From the NCBI GenBank assembly GCA_945870455.1, contig CAMBSL010000013.1, positions 1 to 46,060 of the forward strand: a DNA stretch of 46,060 nt, read 5' to 3'. The notes below the pieces were generated by a model that had not been told where the DNA came from, made no database searches, and worked only from the letters and a program-made list of their open reading frames with translations. Shown here piece after piece: positions 9,559-18,537 of this stretch. The stretch comes from Pirellula staleyi DSM 6068. GTDB lineage: Bacteria; Planctomycetota; Planctomycetia; Pirellulales; Pirellulaceae. The number at the start of each line of letters is the position of its first letter. Positions within the stretch are counted from its first letter, which is position 1. The translations under genes were made by a program, and so were the position numbers.

Positions 9559-9700
9559 GCCGCGCTAGCCCCGGTTCTCTTAGCCGTCGGGCGCTAGCCC
9601 CGGTTCTCGACGAATGTCTTAGCCGTCGGGCGCTAGCCCCGGTTCTCGAAGAATGTCGAGCAATTAAAAAACCGGGGCTACTGCCCAACGGCTCTATCAG
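9559..9700. repeat. Tandem CTAGCCCCGGTTCT repeat cluster
   Basis: Three direct copies of GCTAGCCCCGGTTCTC (near 9562, 9591 and 9633), spaced by TTAGCCGTCGGGC, are followed by an inverted relative (AACCGGGGCTACTGCCCAACGGCT) near 9668. The same family occurs at 22862..23046. The track ORF 9043..9597 and others overlapping here are shadows. No gene is seen in 9357..9729. Confidence 0.85.
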
Positions 9701-9729
9701 ATTTTTAACACCGCGTGAAAGTGAACAAT

Positions 9730-10812
9730 CTATCGTTGCACGCGAGCTGAGCCGCCTTTGGCTAGCGCCTCGACTTCCGGTAGTTTCGCCATCGTGGTGT
9801 CGCCGGGGAATGTTGTGATCAAGGCACCATGCGCCCATCCCAGCCGCAATGCTTGCTCGGGTTCTTTGCCCGTTAGCATGCCATAAATCAATCCGGATGC
9901 AAAACCATCTCCGCCACCGATGCGATCGACCACGTCGAGACTGCAGGTCGGGCTAACATAGCGTTTGCCGTCGTACCACAAAACAGCAGCCCAGTCGTGG
10001 CGATTGGTCGAATGCACTTCTCGCAAAGTGGTTGCGACCATCTTGACATTGGGAAATTTTGCAACCGCACGCTCAATCATCTTAAAGAAGGAATCGGGAT
10101 CCAGTGCGCCTTTGGATTCCACGTCATGCCCTTCGATGCCTAAACTCTTTTGAAGATCCTCTTCATTGCCAACAAGCATGTCCACATTCTTGACGATCTT
10201 GCTAATCATCTCTTGCCCCTTGGCTGCACCGCCGATGGTAGCCCACAATTTGGCTCGATAGTTTAAGTCGAACGAGGTGACAGCACCGGACGCTTTGGCC
10301 GCTTGCATGCCTTCGACAATCACTTCGGAAGTGGTTTCGGAAAGGGCTGCGAATATACCGCCGGAATGGAACCATCGTACGCCTGACGCGAAAATAGACT
10401 TCCAATCAAAATCGCCTGGCTTGAGCATTCCTCCCGCTTCGTTGGCTCTGTTGTAGAACACGACCGGTGGACGAACTCCCTGACCACGATCGGAGTAAAC
10501 CGTGGCAATGTTGGGGCCGCGTACACCATCGTGCTCAAAGTGCTTGTAAAATGGTTTCACTCCCATTTCACGAACTCGGCCTTGTACCATTTCGCCGATG
10601 CCGTAGTTCACCATCGCCGTGGCGACACCGGTCTTGAGTCCGAAACAGTCGGCGAGATTGGCTGCAACATTGTACTCACCCCCAGAGACGTGAATATCAA
10701 ACGATTTAGCTTTGCGAAATGGGATGATTCCTGGATCCAATCGGTGGACTAGTGCGCCAAGGGCCAGGAAGTCGAGATCACACGAATCGGTACGAACACT
10801 GAGTTGCGCCAT
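9730..10812 (-). CDS. kdgK: PfkB-family sugar kinase, probable 2-keto-3-deoxygluconate kinase
   Basis: 360 aa. ATG 10812 is preceded by GGAG at 5 nt; the track's upstream start is rejected. It is a ribokinase-fold kinase: the substrate-side HVSGGEYNVAANLA near the N-terminus, and the C-terminal DRIGGGDGFASGL with the catalytic base Asp at about 302. The family pattern and the neighbouring SDR point to 2-keto-3-deoxygluconate phosphorylation, the step feeding hexuronate breakdown into the KDPG aldolase reaction. The SDR gene lies 74 bp upstream on the same strand. A fructokinase-like specificity cannot be excluded from sequence alone. Confidence 0.82.
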   Translation of the reverse strand: MAQLSVRTDSCDLDFLALGALVHRLDPGIIPFRKAKSFDIHVSGGEYNVAANLADCFGLKTGVATAMVNYGIGEMVQGRVREMGVKPFYKHFEHDGVRGPNIATVYSDRGQGVRPPVVFYNRANEAGGMLKPGDFDWKSIFASGVRWFHSGGIFAALSETTSEVIVEGMQAAKASGAVTSFDLNYRAKLWATIGGAAKGQEMISKIVKNVDMLVGNEEDLQKSLGIEGHDVESKGALDPDSFFKMIERAVAKFPNVKMVATTLREVHSTNRHDWAAVLWYDGKRYVSPTCSLDVVDRIGGGDGFASGLIYGMLTGKEPEQALRLGWAHGALITTFPGDTTMAKLPEVEALAKGGSARVQR

Positions 10813-10886
10813 TATATCTCCATCAGATGCAATACGAGTTAGGGAAACCCACTCCAACGAATGGGTTCTAGATTAACGATTGGGTT

Positions 10887-11699
10887 CTAGATTGTCGTTG
10901 CGGAAAAACCACCATCAACGACCAAGTTATGGCCAGTAATAAACGAAGAGGCCTCAGACGAAGCCAAAAACACAATCGCTCCAGCCAGTTCGTGCGAATA
11001 TCCAAATCTTCCGGCTGGCGTATGATTGATGATTTGCTGCCCACGTGGTGAGAGGCTTCCATCGGGGTTATAGAGCAGCCCGCGGTTTTGTTCGGCGGGA
11101 AAAAAACCGGGACTGATGCAATTGACTCTCACACCGCGTGAAGCCCATTCGCGAGCCAAGAATTGAGTCAGATTGATCACCGCAGCTTTGGCCGCAGAAT
11201 AGGCTACCACCCGAGACAAAGGAATGATGCCCGACATGGAAGCGATGTTGATGATACTCCCTGAATTCCTAAGCAGCATGGTTTCGCCAAACACTTGACA
11301 TGGAAGCACTGTGCCGCCGATCAAATTGAGGTCAAAAACCTGTTGCCAAGCTCTTATGGGTAAGTTGCAGAAATCATCTCCGGGTTGCAAAGTCGCTTCG
11401 GCTTGATTCCCGCCGGCGGCATTGATGAGGATTTCGATCGGTCCAAGCGAACGTTCGATCATATCCCGCGCTCGAACGAGGGAGTCGTGGTCTAACGCGT
11501 CGGCCGAGTGAAAGACAGCTTCGCCACCATCGCGACGAATTTGTTCCGCTCGATGCATTCCGCGTTCGGCGCTTCGTCCAAGAATGGCCACGCGGGCACC
11601 GCTTGCCCCTAGCGCTTCTGCCATCGCACCACCGAGGCTGCCGGTGCCGCCCAAGACAACGGCTGTTCGGTTACCTAATTGAAAAAGACTGTTACTCAT
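10887..11699 (-). CDS. SDR oxidoreductase, probable D-mannonate/fructuronate type
   Basis: 270 aa, a classical short-chain dehydrogenase. The nucleotide-binding GGTGSLGG is at residues 17-24, the NAAGG strand at 93-97, and the catalytic Ser154, Tyr167 and Lys171 lie in the contexts NIASMSG and YSAAK. The C-terminus VVDGGFSATTI is typical. Adjacent to a probable KDG kinase, it most likely acts in hexuronate or deoxyketo-acid metabolism (the Bacillus-type UxuB SDR interconverts fructuronate and mannonate; KduD is another candidate). Substrate assignment is inference from context. No strong ribosome binding site is visible upstream. Confidence 0.82.
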   Translation of the reverse strand: MSNSLFQLGNRTAVVLGGTGSLGGAMAEALGASGARVAILGRSAERGMHRAEQIRRDGGEAVFHSADALDHDSLVRARDMIERSLGPIEILINAAGGNQAEATLQPGDDFCNLPIRAWQQVFDLNLIGGTVLPCQVFGETMLLRNSGSIINIASMSGIIPLSRVVAYSAAKAAVINLTQFLAREWASRGVRVNCISPGFFPAEQNRGLLYNPDGSLSPRGQQIINHTPAGRFGYSHELAGAIVFLASSEASSFITGHNLVVDGGFSATTI

Positions 11700-11761
11700 G
11701 ATTTTTTATTCTTGCGAGCATTTCGCGCTGCCGGAAAGATTTCCGTCCGGGTGTTCACCAG

Positions 11762-11803
11762 CTTTGATTTCGGTGATTGGATCTTTGATTTCGGTAATTG
11801 GAT
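11762..11803. repeat. 21-bp tandem duplication
   Basis: CTTTGATTTCGGTGATTGGAT is repeated twice head-to-tail with one mismatch. The track ORF across it (11696..11947) is low-complexity translation (KSKIQSPKSK) and is not accepted as a gene. Confidence 0.8.
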
Positions 11804-11843
11804 GGAATGGAGTTCGCTGTGACAAGGGGGCTTGGCTGAATTA

Positions 11844-11925
11844 AAACCGCCACACACCGCCACACACCGCCAAATAAAAACCGCTAAATAAAAACCGCCA
11901 GGAGCCAAATAAAAACCGCCAGCGG
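11844..11925. repeat. Short direct repeats (ACCGCC/AAATAAAAACCGCC)
   Basis: Copies of CACACCGC and then CAAATAAAAACCGCC alternate across about 80 bp upstream of the tRNA gene. They look like slippage-type simple repeats. The remainder of 11700..12167 shows no convincing gene. Confidence 0.75.
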
Positions 11926-12167
11926 TCCGTGGAATGATTTCGCCCAAGGAGCGTAAAAGCGGACGCTCGCTTTTTTGATCTTTTTCGCGGTCGGCTTGGA
12001 GTCAAGTGGGCAAAGTTGGACTGCAGGATCTGGTTTTGAAGGCTTGCAAGCATCGGGTTTGCCGATAGAATCCTTTTTCGACGCCTGCTTTTGGGAATTT
12101 GCTATTGTGGGGCGTAAAAATCAACTGAGCGGATTGGGGCATGCAAATACCCTGTGATTTCGTTCAA

Positions 12168-12241
12168 GCACCCATAGCTCAACTGGATAGAGCATCGGCC
12201 TACGAAGCCGAAGGTTTCAGGTTCGACCCCTGATGGGTGTA
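12168..12241 (+). tRNA. tRNA-Arg (anticodon ACG)
   Basis: A full cloverleaf can be drawn. The acceptor GCACCCA pairs with TGGGTGT (a G-U at the first pair), and the D arm is GCTC/GAGC. The anticodon stem TCGGC/GCCGA has loop CTACGAA, giving anticodon ACG. The T arm TCAGG/CCTGA has loop TTCGACC. CCA is not encoded. A34 of this tRNA is the usual substrate for TadA, whose gene is at 27320..27823. tRNA genes are common integration sites and the accessory island begins directly after this one, but no duplicated 3' end was found downstream. Confidence 0.96.
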
Positions 12242-12255
12242 CTTTTATTGACTAG

Positions 12256-12540
12256 CTGAGAGACGCAATAGATCAATACATCACGGTCATGCACCGTCGC
12301 AAGACCTTTGGCAGACGATTGAATCTCCACGAAATTGTCGCCATTCTCAAGCTGGATGATGTCCTGGCTCTTGGTCGGTACGTGGACCTCCCCGACGAGG
12401 AAGACGGATTCGATTTTGCCGAACGCTTTGCAGCACTCAAAGCAGAGTTCGAAGCACAGCTTCAGGAAAAAGCCAAGCTCAATCAAGCCACAGCCGAGAA
12501 CCTAGCCAAAGTAAAAATACCGGAGGGCAAGGAGCCATGA
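12256..12540 (+). pseudogene. C-terminal fragment of a type I DNA methyltransferase (HsdM)
   Basis: The frame is open from about 12256 (after a TAG) and encodes a tail typical of one HsdM class: ALGRYVDLPDEEDGFDFAER, then a coiled-coil helix AEFEAQLQEKAKLNQATAENLAKVKI. The SAM-binding and NPPY catalytic domains are absent, and the fragment starts just 15 bp after the tRNA gene. It overlaps the next gene by ATGA, as an intact hsdM would. It is therefore best read as the leftover 3' end of a methylase lost at the island boundary. A short standalone protein starting at ATG 12289 could still be translated. Confidence 0.7.
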
Positions 12541-13667
12541 GCGATATCATCAAGTCCGATGAATACCGGCAATGGATCGTTTCGATCAAGAAACGGATCC
12601 AGGCGTCGCAAATCAAGGCCGCCATCGCCGTCAATCGCGAGCTTCTTGAGCTGTATTGGTTTATGGGGCAGCAGATAATCGAACGTCAGGAGTCTGCCAA
12701 ATGGGGTGACGGATTCTTGGTTCAGATGAGTGACGACCTACTAAAAGAATTCCCTGAAATGAAAGGATTTTCACATCGCAATCTGAAGTCGATTCGCCAA
12801 TGGTTTCGGTTTTGGAATTCCGCGTTAGAAATTGGGAAACAGCCTGCTGCCCAATTGCCTCCAAAAGGGAAACAACTTGTTTCCCAAACAGAAACAAAGC
12901 AGCCACTGCCGAATTCGCCGATAACTCCAATTGCGCCACAACTTGTTTCGCAAATTCCTTGGGGTCACAACATTCTGATAATTCAGAAGTTGAGCGATCC
13001 AAAAGATGCACTTTTTTACGTCCAAGGAACGATCGAAAACAATTGGTCTCGAGCCGTTCTGACCCATCACATCGAATCCAACCTGCACCTGAGGGAAGGG
13101 CGTGCGATCAATAACTTTGCTGCGACCTTGCCCGAGCCTGAGTCCGATTTGGCAAAGCAACTCCTTCGCGATCCGTACAACTTTGACTTTCTGACGTTAA
13201 CGCAGCGACACAACGAACGCGAACTGGAAGACGGTCTCATCGAGCACATCACCAAGTTCTTGTTGGAACTCGGAGCAGGCTTTGCTTATGTCGGGCGACA
13301 ATATAAGATCGAGGTCGACGGCGACCAGTACAGCATCGATCTGCTGTTCTATCACCTGCGATTGCACTGCTATGTGGTAATCGATTTGAAGGTCGTAAAA
13401 TTCAAACCCGAGTTTGCGGGGAAACTGAACTTTTACGTCTCCGCAGTCGACAGCCAGATTCGCAACGAAGGCGATGCTGCCACGATCGGCATTTTGATCT
13501 GCAAGAGCAAGAGCGACATCAAGGTCGAGTACTCGCTAAGAGACCTAAACAAGCCGATCGGGGTCAGCGAATACCAAATCACGCAGAACCTGCCTGAACA
13601 GTTGCGATCTTCGCTACCGAGCATCGAACAGATCGAAGCTGAAGTTGGTGATTGGGGGGCGGAATGA
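12537..13667 (+). CDS. DUF1016/YhcG-type PDDEXK nuclease domain protein
   Basis: 376 aa. The N-terminal DUF1016 domain (LELYWFMGQQIIERQ, FSHRNLKSIRQWFRFW, QIPWGHNILII) is followed by a C-terminal PD-(D/E)XK module (YSIDLLFYHLRLHCYVVIDLK, then KLNFYVSAVD) carrying the expected Asp and xDxK residues. Proteins of this family often travel with type I restriction genes and are thought to act on DNA, but their role is not settled. It overlaps the preceding HsdM tail by 4 bp. An unusual Pro/Gln/Lys-rich stretch (about residues 99-140) interrupts the usual DUF1016 sequence and contains a 66-bp-period duplication (see findings). Confidence 0.9.
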   Translation: MSDIIKSDEYRQWIVSIKKRIQASQIKAAIAVNRELLELYWFMGQQIIERQESAKWGDGFLVQMSDDLLKEFPEMKGFSHRNLKSIRQWFRFWNSALEIGKQPAAQLPPKGKQLVSQTETKQPLPNSPITPIAPQLVSQIPWGHNILIIQKLSDPKDALFYVQGTIENNWSRAVLTHHIESNLHLREGRAINNFAATLPEPESDLAKQLLRDPYNFDFLTLTQRHNERELEDGLIEHITKFLLELGAGFAYVGRQYKIEVDGDQYSIDLLFYHLRLHCYVVIDLKVVKFKPEFAGKLNFYVSAVDSQIRNEGDAATIGILICKSKSDIKVEYSLRDLNKPIGVSEYQITQNLPEQLRSSLPSIEQIEAEVGDWGAE

Positions 13668-13671
13668 GTGT

Positions 13672-14390
13672 ACTCTGGAAAATGACGACACTCGCAGATG
13701 CGGCTCGATGGTATTCCGGGGGTACACCATCCCGGATGCGCTCGATCACCAATGCCAGAATCACTGGTTTGTAACTCGTTGCCGTTTGCATCCCATCAAT
13801 GAGCGTTATGAATTGCTCGGTCGCCCTGGCGGGATCCTCGAATAGAACAGCCGTTTTTCGGTCTGCAGCCACTGATCGAAGGTCTCGAAGTCGGATTCAC
13901 CAGGACCTACCTTCCATCGTTTGCGCAAGGTCCATCCTCGAGCAACCGTTGCTCCGATTTCCTGACGCAGTTCAAGCGGCAATCGCTGCAATCCAATTTG
14001 AAACTGAGCCAGTGCAATCTCGCTTTTCTGCCGAGTCTCAACGTTGTTGATCTGTCCAGGTCCTGAACCAAGGCAAAAACCAATCTCGACGCCGGGTCCC
14101 CAGACAATTAAGGCCACTTGCAATCCATATGACTTATTGGGAACGACCTTTGGACATACACAGCTCCAGAACTATTTGGGCGTCCGGCCCATCGGCGTTG
14201 GATGCGAAGAGAACTCCTTAAACTTCGTTGATCCCGAGTACCGCCGAGCCGCTCCAATCGCCACGCTTTTCAGGCGATTCCACAAATCCTTGATGGCGTT
14301 GCGATCGCTCTCTTCCGCATCCTTCCAAGGCTTGCTCTCTTGATAGCGAGCGAGTAATTGGCAGTCCTGGGGCGTACATGGCATTCGCAC
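13672..14390 (-). pseudogene. Decayed gene, possible restriction-associated protein
   Basis: From ATG 14390 one frame reads MRMPCTPQDCQLLARYQESK and continues for 72 codons to an in-frame TAG (14172-14174). It then resumes in the same frame as CPKVVPNKSYGLQVALIVWG and CLGSGPGQ, down to about 13870. The reading then shifts to another frame (LFEDPARATEQFITLIDGMQ, SYKPVILALVIERI) toward 13670. One nonsense codon plus at least one frameshift indicate a broken gene. The layout recalls N-terminal modules joined to McrB-like or HNH restriction proteins, but I cannot name the family with confidence. It converges on the DUF1016 gene. Confidence 0.55.
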
Positions 14391-14516
14391 TCTATTTTTT
14401 TCTTTTGTCTTGCCGTAGTCACCGCAAACATTTGAACTCAGTTGTGCACTATGCTATCAAAACGCTGTAGACTTCGATAGACTTTAGTGCTTCGACTCAG
14501 GGTTCAGTAGGACTGG

Positions 14517-14765
14517 ATGATGAAAACAAGACTTAGCGAGTACGTAAAGGTCGCCGAAGCCGCAGAGATTCTTGGGGTCTCGCAAGGGACGGTTCGGGCT
14601 TGGGCGGAAACGGGCAAGATTCCGATGCAGAAAAACCCAGCGAATGGATACAGATTGTTCTTACGAGGGGATTTAGATTCGTTCTTGGAAAAATGTGCCA
14701 GGCCCGTTAACAAAAACGCTCTCACTTCTGAAAGGTCAATTTCGGCTCGGAAGCGAGCAAAGTAG
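14517..14765 (+). CDS. Small MerR/excisionase-type HTH DNA-binding protein
   Basis: 82 aa. VAEAAEILGVSQGTVRAWAETGKIP followed by NGYRLFLRGDLDSFL is the MerR-like helix-turn-helix plus wing found in excisionases and small regulators. The basic tail (SISARKRAK) would favour DNA contact. The start is ATG 14517 or the adjacent ATG 14520. It lies 86 bp before hsdR on the same strand and could regulate it or be left over from a mobile element. There is no effector domain. Confidence 0.8.
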   Translation: MMKTRLSEYVKVAEAAEILGVSQGTVRAWAETGKIPMQKNPANGYRLFLRGDLDSFLEKCARPVNKNALTSERSISARKRAK

Positions 14766-14851
14766 AAAGCGACTTTACATCAAGAACATCCTTGTCGGCG
14801 TTCAATCAAAGCCACCAACTACGCTACAGCTCCCAATCGCCAAAAACATTT

Positions 14852-17800
14852 ATGACCACGCCATCATCATTCAACTCACCTAACTTCGGCTTCCTTGCGA
14901 AGCATGATGTTATTTTGGTGAAGCATGCCGCTCTTGCTGAGCGATATGTATTTGGTGATGCAAATTTATCGCTGATCAAGCTGCGGCAATTCGCTGAGTT
15001 GTTGGCGGAGCACTGCGCAGCCTATGCAGCTATTACCGTTGACGAGCAAGATTCTTTTCTTAACGTGCTCGACAAGCTTTGGAATGCAGGAGTTTTAGGG
15101 GCGCAAGTTAGCCAACTGTTTCATGGCATTCGAAAATCTGGCAATGAAGCGGCTCATGGACACACAGGCGATCGTCGCGAAGCACTGCATCAACTGCAGA
15201 TGGCAAGGAAGCTTGCCATCTGGTTTCATCGAACTTTCGGCAACGACAAGACCTTCGAGGCAGGCTCCTTCATCGTTCCTCCCGATCCTGCAGCAGCGGA
15301 AAAGGAACTACTCGACGAGCTGAATCGACTTCGAGAATCTGAGGTTGCTGCCGCCAATCAAGCAGCGGACTTGAAAGCCACGCTTGAAACTGAGCTTCGT
15401 CAAAAAGCTGAGGCTGAATCGAAGGCAAAACTCGCGTATGACGACCTTGACGCAGCTTTGGAGCTCGCTGCAGAAAGTGAGCAGCAACTCGCAACTGAAC
15501 GGAAGAAGTTCCACGAGCGTTTGAACGAGCTACTAGCCAAGACCGCGGCAGAGCCAGCTGACAAACGAAACGCGACGATGACGACCGCGCTCGCGCAGGA
15601 TGCAAGTCTCGAACTTGACGAACAAGCAACCCGACACATCATCGATTCGCAGCTTCGCGAGGCGGGCTGGGAAGTCGACTCACTGACATTGCGCCACTCC
15701 AAAGGAACACGTCCCGCCAAAGGTCGGAACATCGCGATTGCTGAATGGCCGACAAAGAACGGACCAGCCGATTACTTGCTCTTTGTCGGACTCTGCCCGG
15801 TTGCATCTATTGAGGCCAAAAAGTTCAAAGTCAGTGTCGCCAGTCGCGTTGATCAAGCTGCCCGCTACTCGAAAGGGTTCCAAACTGAATTGAGTTTCGA
15901 ATCCAACGGCGGCCCATGGCGAGAATATCATGTGCCTTTTGCTTTTGCCTCGAACGGTCGGCCCTACCTTCCCCAGATAAAAGAACAATCAGGCGTTTGG
16001 TTTCACGATCTTCGCGAGACAACCAATAAGCCACGCGCTCTGAAAACCTGGTACACACCCCAAGGTTTAGCTGACTTACTCGCCCAAGATATTCCCCAGG
16101 CCGAAGAAAAACTCACAGTTGAGCCGCTGGACTACTTACCACTCTACGACTTTCAGAAAGCCGCGATCGAAGCAGTTGAAACGCATCTCGCCGCCGGTCA
16201 TCGCCGAATCTTGATTGCAATGGCAACCGGTACCGGCAAGACACGTACCTGCCTTGGTATGTTGTACCGATTCATCAAATCCAATCGTTTCCGTCGAGTT
16301 CTATTTCTTGTGGACCGAACATCGCTGGGTGAGCAAGCCGAGGGAACCTTCGAAAATGTCCGGCTCGAGAACCATCAATCGTTCGACGACATCTATGACA
16401 TCAAGAAGATGGGAACACTCAAGCCAGATTCTGATACGAGGCTTCAAGTCGCAACAGTGCAAGGAATGTGCAAGCGTATTCTCGGCAGCGACGATACCGA
16501 GCCCGTGCCGGTTGACTGGTACGATTGCATAATTGTCGATGAATGCCATCGAGGTTATGCCCTCGACATGGAGATGTCGGAAACGGAGATGCAGTTTCGC
16601 AGCCCAGCCGATTATTTGAGTCGCTATCGCCAAGTCCTCGATCATTTCGATGCTGTTCGAATTGGGCTTACAGCAACGCCGGCACAACACACATCACAGA
16701 TCTTTGGACCCCCGATCTTCGAATACAGTTATCGACAAGCCGTGATCGACGATTATCTTTGCGACCACGAGCCACCCTATCGATTCATAACCGACTTGGC
16801 TACTAGCGGAATGGTATGGCAAAAAGGTGACGAAGTTGAGGTCTTTCATTCCGGCGATAAGTCGGTCAAGAAATTCCAAACACCTGACGAAATCAAGATC
16901 GAGGTCGCGGAATTTAATAAGCGAGCAATCACCGAAAATTTCAATCGAGTGGTTTGCCGCGAACTCATCAATCACATCGACTTTGATGGCTCTGGAAAAA
17001 CGCTAATCTATTGTGTGAACGACGATCACGCCGATCGTGTCGTTCGAATTCTCAAGGAGGAGCTGGATGACGCCTTTGGCGCATTCCCCAATGATGCAGT
17101 GAAGAAAATCACAGGTAGCATCGACAGGCCATCCGAGACGATTCGCCGATTCAAGAACGAGTTTGATCCTCGCGTTGCTGTTACCGTTGACTTGCTGACC
17201 ACGGGCATCGACGTTCCTAAAATCACGAACTTAGTTTTCCTAAGACGAGTCAGCAGTCGTATTCTCTACGACCAGATGCTCGGCCGCGCGACGCGAAAGT
17301 GCCCAAATCTGTATGGCGATGGACAACATAAAACAGCGTTTCGTATTTTTGATGCAGTAGACCTCTACAATGCTCTATTGCCGATGACCGACATGAAACC
17401 AGTGGTGGCTCGTCCCAATCTAACATTCGGTCAACTCATAACCGAGTTGCGCGATATCGAGGACGTCGAATTCACCGAAGAGTCGAAGCGGCAATTGCTC
17501 GGCAAGCTGCGACGCCGCAAGCTAACGGCAAAGCAAGAAGAGAAGATGCAGTCCCTTTTAAACGTAGCTTGGGACCATTGTCCCGAGCAAACACACCAAC
17601 CGATTGAGCAGGACGGGACAATGGTCCCATCCTACGGCTCAACTCGAAGATTGTCACAAGCAACGAACCAATTGTGTGACTTGTTGAATTCAAAAAATCC
17701 AAAGCAAATAGCGGAGTGGTTCGACACAAATGGGAACGTGCTCGCAATTCTTGACGACACGACATCTGCGGGCAGTTACGTGTTTATCTCAAAGCACCAA

Positions 17801-18346
17801 GATATCGTACGATCCGTCGAGACCGGATACGGCACAGCGACAAAACCCGAGGATTACATCGAGTCCTTCCGAAAGTATGTGACTGAAAACCAAGACACGT
17901 TACCAGCATTGATCGTCGTGACCACTCGACCACGTGATTTGACCCGTGCTCAGTTGCGTGAACTGAAGCTAGTCATGGACGAAGCGGGTTTCACCGAGCA
18001 AAACTTGCGTGTTGCAGTGCGAGAAACTACGAATCAAGACATTGCAGCGTCGATCATCGCTTACATTCGCCACGTTGCACTTGGTCAACCATTGGTTCCC
18101 CATTCTGATCGTGTACAATCCGCCATGAAAAAAATCTTGGCAAGCCGACAATGGACCGAACCACAACGAAAGTGGTTGGAGCGGATTGGCAAGCAGCTGG
18201 AGCATGAGATCATCGTCGACCGCGATGCACTCGACGCCGGCCAGTTCAAAGAAATGGGCGGCTTTACTCGTTTGAACAAAGTGTTCAAGGGTGAACTAGA
18301 AACAATTCTCCGCGACATCGCCGACGCGATGTGGGTAGCCGCGTAA
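14852..18346 (+). CDS. hsdR: Type I restriction endonuclease subunit R
   Basis: About 1164 aa from ATG 14852 (the track start at 14792 adds 20 unlikely residues). Order: a DUF4145-like N-terminal domain (LIKLRQFAELLAEHCAAY), a coiled coil (about 150-245), then a PD-(D/E)XK nuclease (PADYLLFVG ... ASIEAKKFK). The SF2 motor follows with Walker A MATGTGKT at about 457, DECHR at about 563 and GLTATP near 605, then helicase motif VI (LGRATRKCP), and last an EcoEI-like C-terminal domain. HsdR translocates DNA and cuts when bound to HsdM/HsdS. No hsdS is present and the adjacent hsdM is truncated, so this subunit is probably orphaned although its own frame is intact. A REP-like palindrome is inserted in frame at 17563..17636. 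Confidence 0.95.
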   Translation: MTTPSSFNSPNFGFLAKHDVILVKHAALAERYVFGDANLSLIKLRQFAELLAEHCAAYAAITVDEQDSFLNVLDKLWNAGVLGAQVSQLFHGIRKSGNEAAHGHTGDRREALHQLQMARKLAIWFHRTFGNDKTFEAGSFIVPPDPAAAEKELLDELNRLRESEVAAANQAADLKATLETELRQKAEAESKAKLAYDDLDAALELAAESEQQLATERKKFHERLNELLAKTAAEPADKRNATMTTALAQDASLELDEQATRHIIDSQLREAGWEVDSLTLRHSKGTRPAKGRNIAIAEWPTKNGPADYLLFVGLCPVASIEAKKFKVSVASRVDQAARYSKGFQTELSFESNGGPWREYHVPFAFASNGRPYLPQIKEQSGVWFHDLRETTNKPRALKTWYTPQGLADLLAQDIPQAEEKLTVEPLDYLPLYDFQKAAIEAVETHLAAGHRRILIAMATGTGKTRTCLGMLYRFIKSNRFRRVLFLVDRTSLGEQAEGTFENVRLENHQSFDDIYDIKKMGTLKPDSDTRLQVATVQGMCKRILGSDDTEPVPVDWYDCIIVDECHRGYALDMEMSETEMQFRSPADYLSRYRQVLDHFDAVRIGLTATPAQHTSQIFGPPIFEYSYRQAVIDDYLCDHEPPYRFITDLATSGMVWQKGDEVEVFHSGDKSVKKFQTPDEIKIEVAEFNKRAITENFNRVVCRELINHIDFDGSGKTLIYCVNDDHADRVVRILKEELDDAFGAFPNDAVKKITGSIDRPSETIRRFKNEFDPRVAVTVDLLTTGIDVPKITNLVFLRRVSSRILYDQMLGRATRKCPNLYGDGQHKTAFRIFDAVDLYNALLPMTDMKPVVARPNLTFGQLITELRDIEDVEFTEESKRQLLGKLRRRKLTAKQEEKMQSLLNVAWDHCPEQTHQPIEQDGTMVPSYGSTRRLSQATNQLCDLLNSKNPKQIAEWFDTNGNVLAILDDTTSAGSYVFISKHQDIVRSVETGYGTATKPEDYIESFRKYVTENQDTLPALIVVTTRPRDLTRAQLRELKLVMDEAGFTEQNLRVAVRETTNQDIAASIIAYIRHVALGQPLVPHSDRVQSAMKKILASRQWTEPQRKWLERIGKQLEHEIIVDRDALDAGQFKEMGGFTRLNKVFKGELETILRDIADAMWVAA
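17563..17636. repeat. Palindromic repeat pair inside hsdR coding sequence
   Basis: The arm CGTAGCTTGGGACCATTGTC (continuing CCG, 17563-17585) is the reverse complement, with two mismatches, of CGGGACAATGGTCCCATCCT (continuing ACG, 17614-17636). It encodes in-frame residues VAWDHCPEQ and DGTMVPSYG. The same family occurs at 18358..18417 and 23634..23742. Confidence 0.88.
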
Positions 18347-18357
18347 TAGCTATCCAA

Positions 18358-18417
18358 CGTAGGATGGGACCATCGTCCCGTCAGTCTATGCGCTCGGAAT
18401 AATGGTCCCAAGCTACG
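18358..18417. repeat. Palindromic repeat pair downstream of hsdR
   Basis: CGTAGGATGGGACCAT followed by CGTCCCG, then the inverted partner ATGGTCCCAAGCTACG near 18402. It is the same family as the copy inside hsdR, and lies 12 bp after the hsdR stop, where it may act as a transcript-end hairpin. Confidence 0.82.
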
Positions 18418-18537
18418 GATCCTACGCGTTTCGCCAACGATCTGCTAGTTCAGCCTTCTTGACTAATCCCCGCCTCTAGTCTAGAAAATGGCGAATTCGT
18501 GGATTAGTGTGGTGCGTTGGTATAGAGGGCTGAACTA

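Noticed and set aside
9043-9597. 184-aa plus-strand ORF
   Set aside because: It lies antisense to the HEAT-like gene and then enters the repeat cluster; no start signal or family motif.
11696-11947. 83-aa minus-strand ORF
   Set aside because: The translation is made of simple repeats (GGFYLA, KSKIQSPKSK) from the tandem repeats at 11762 and 11844.
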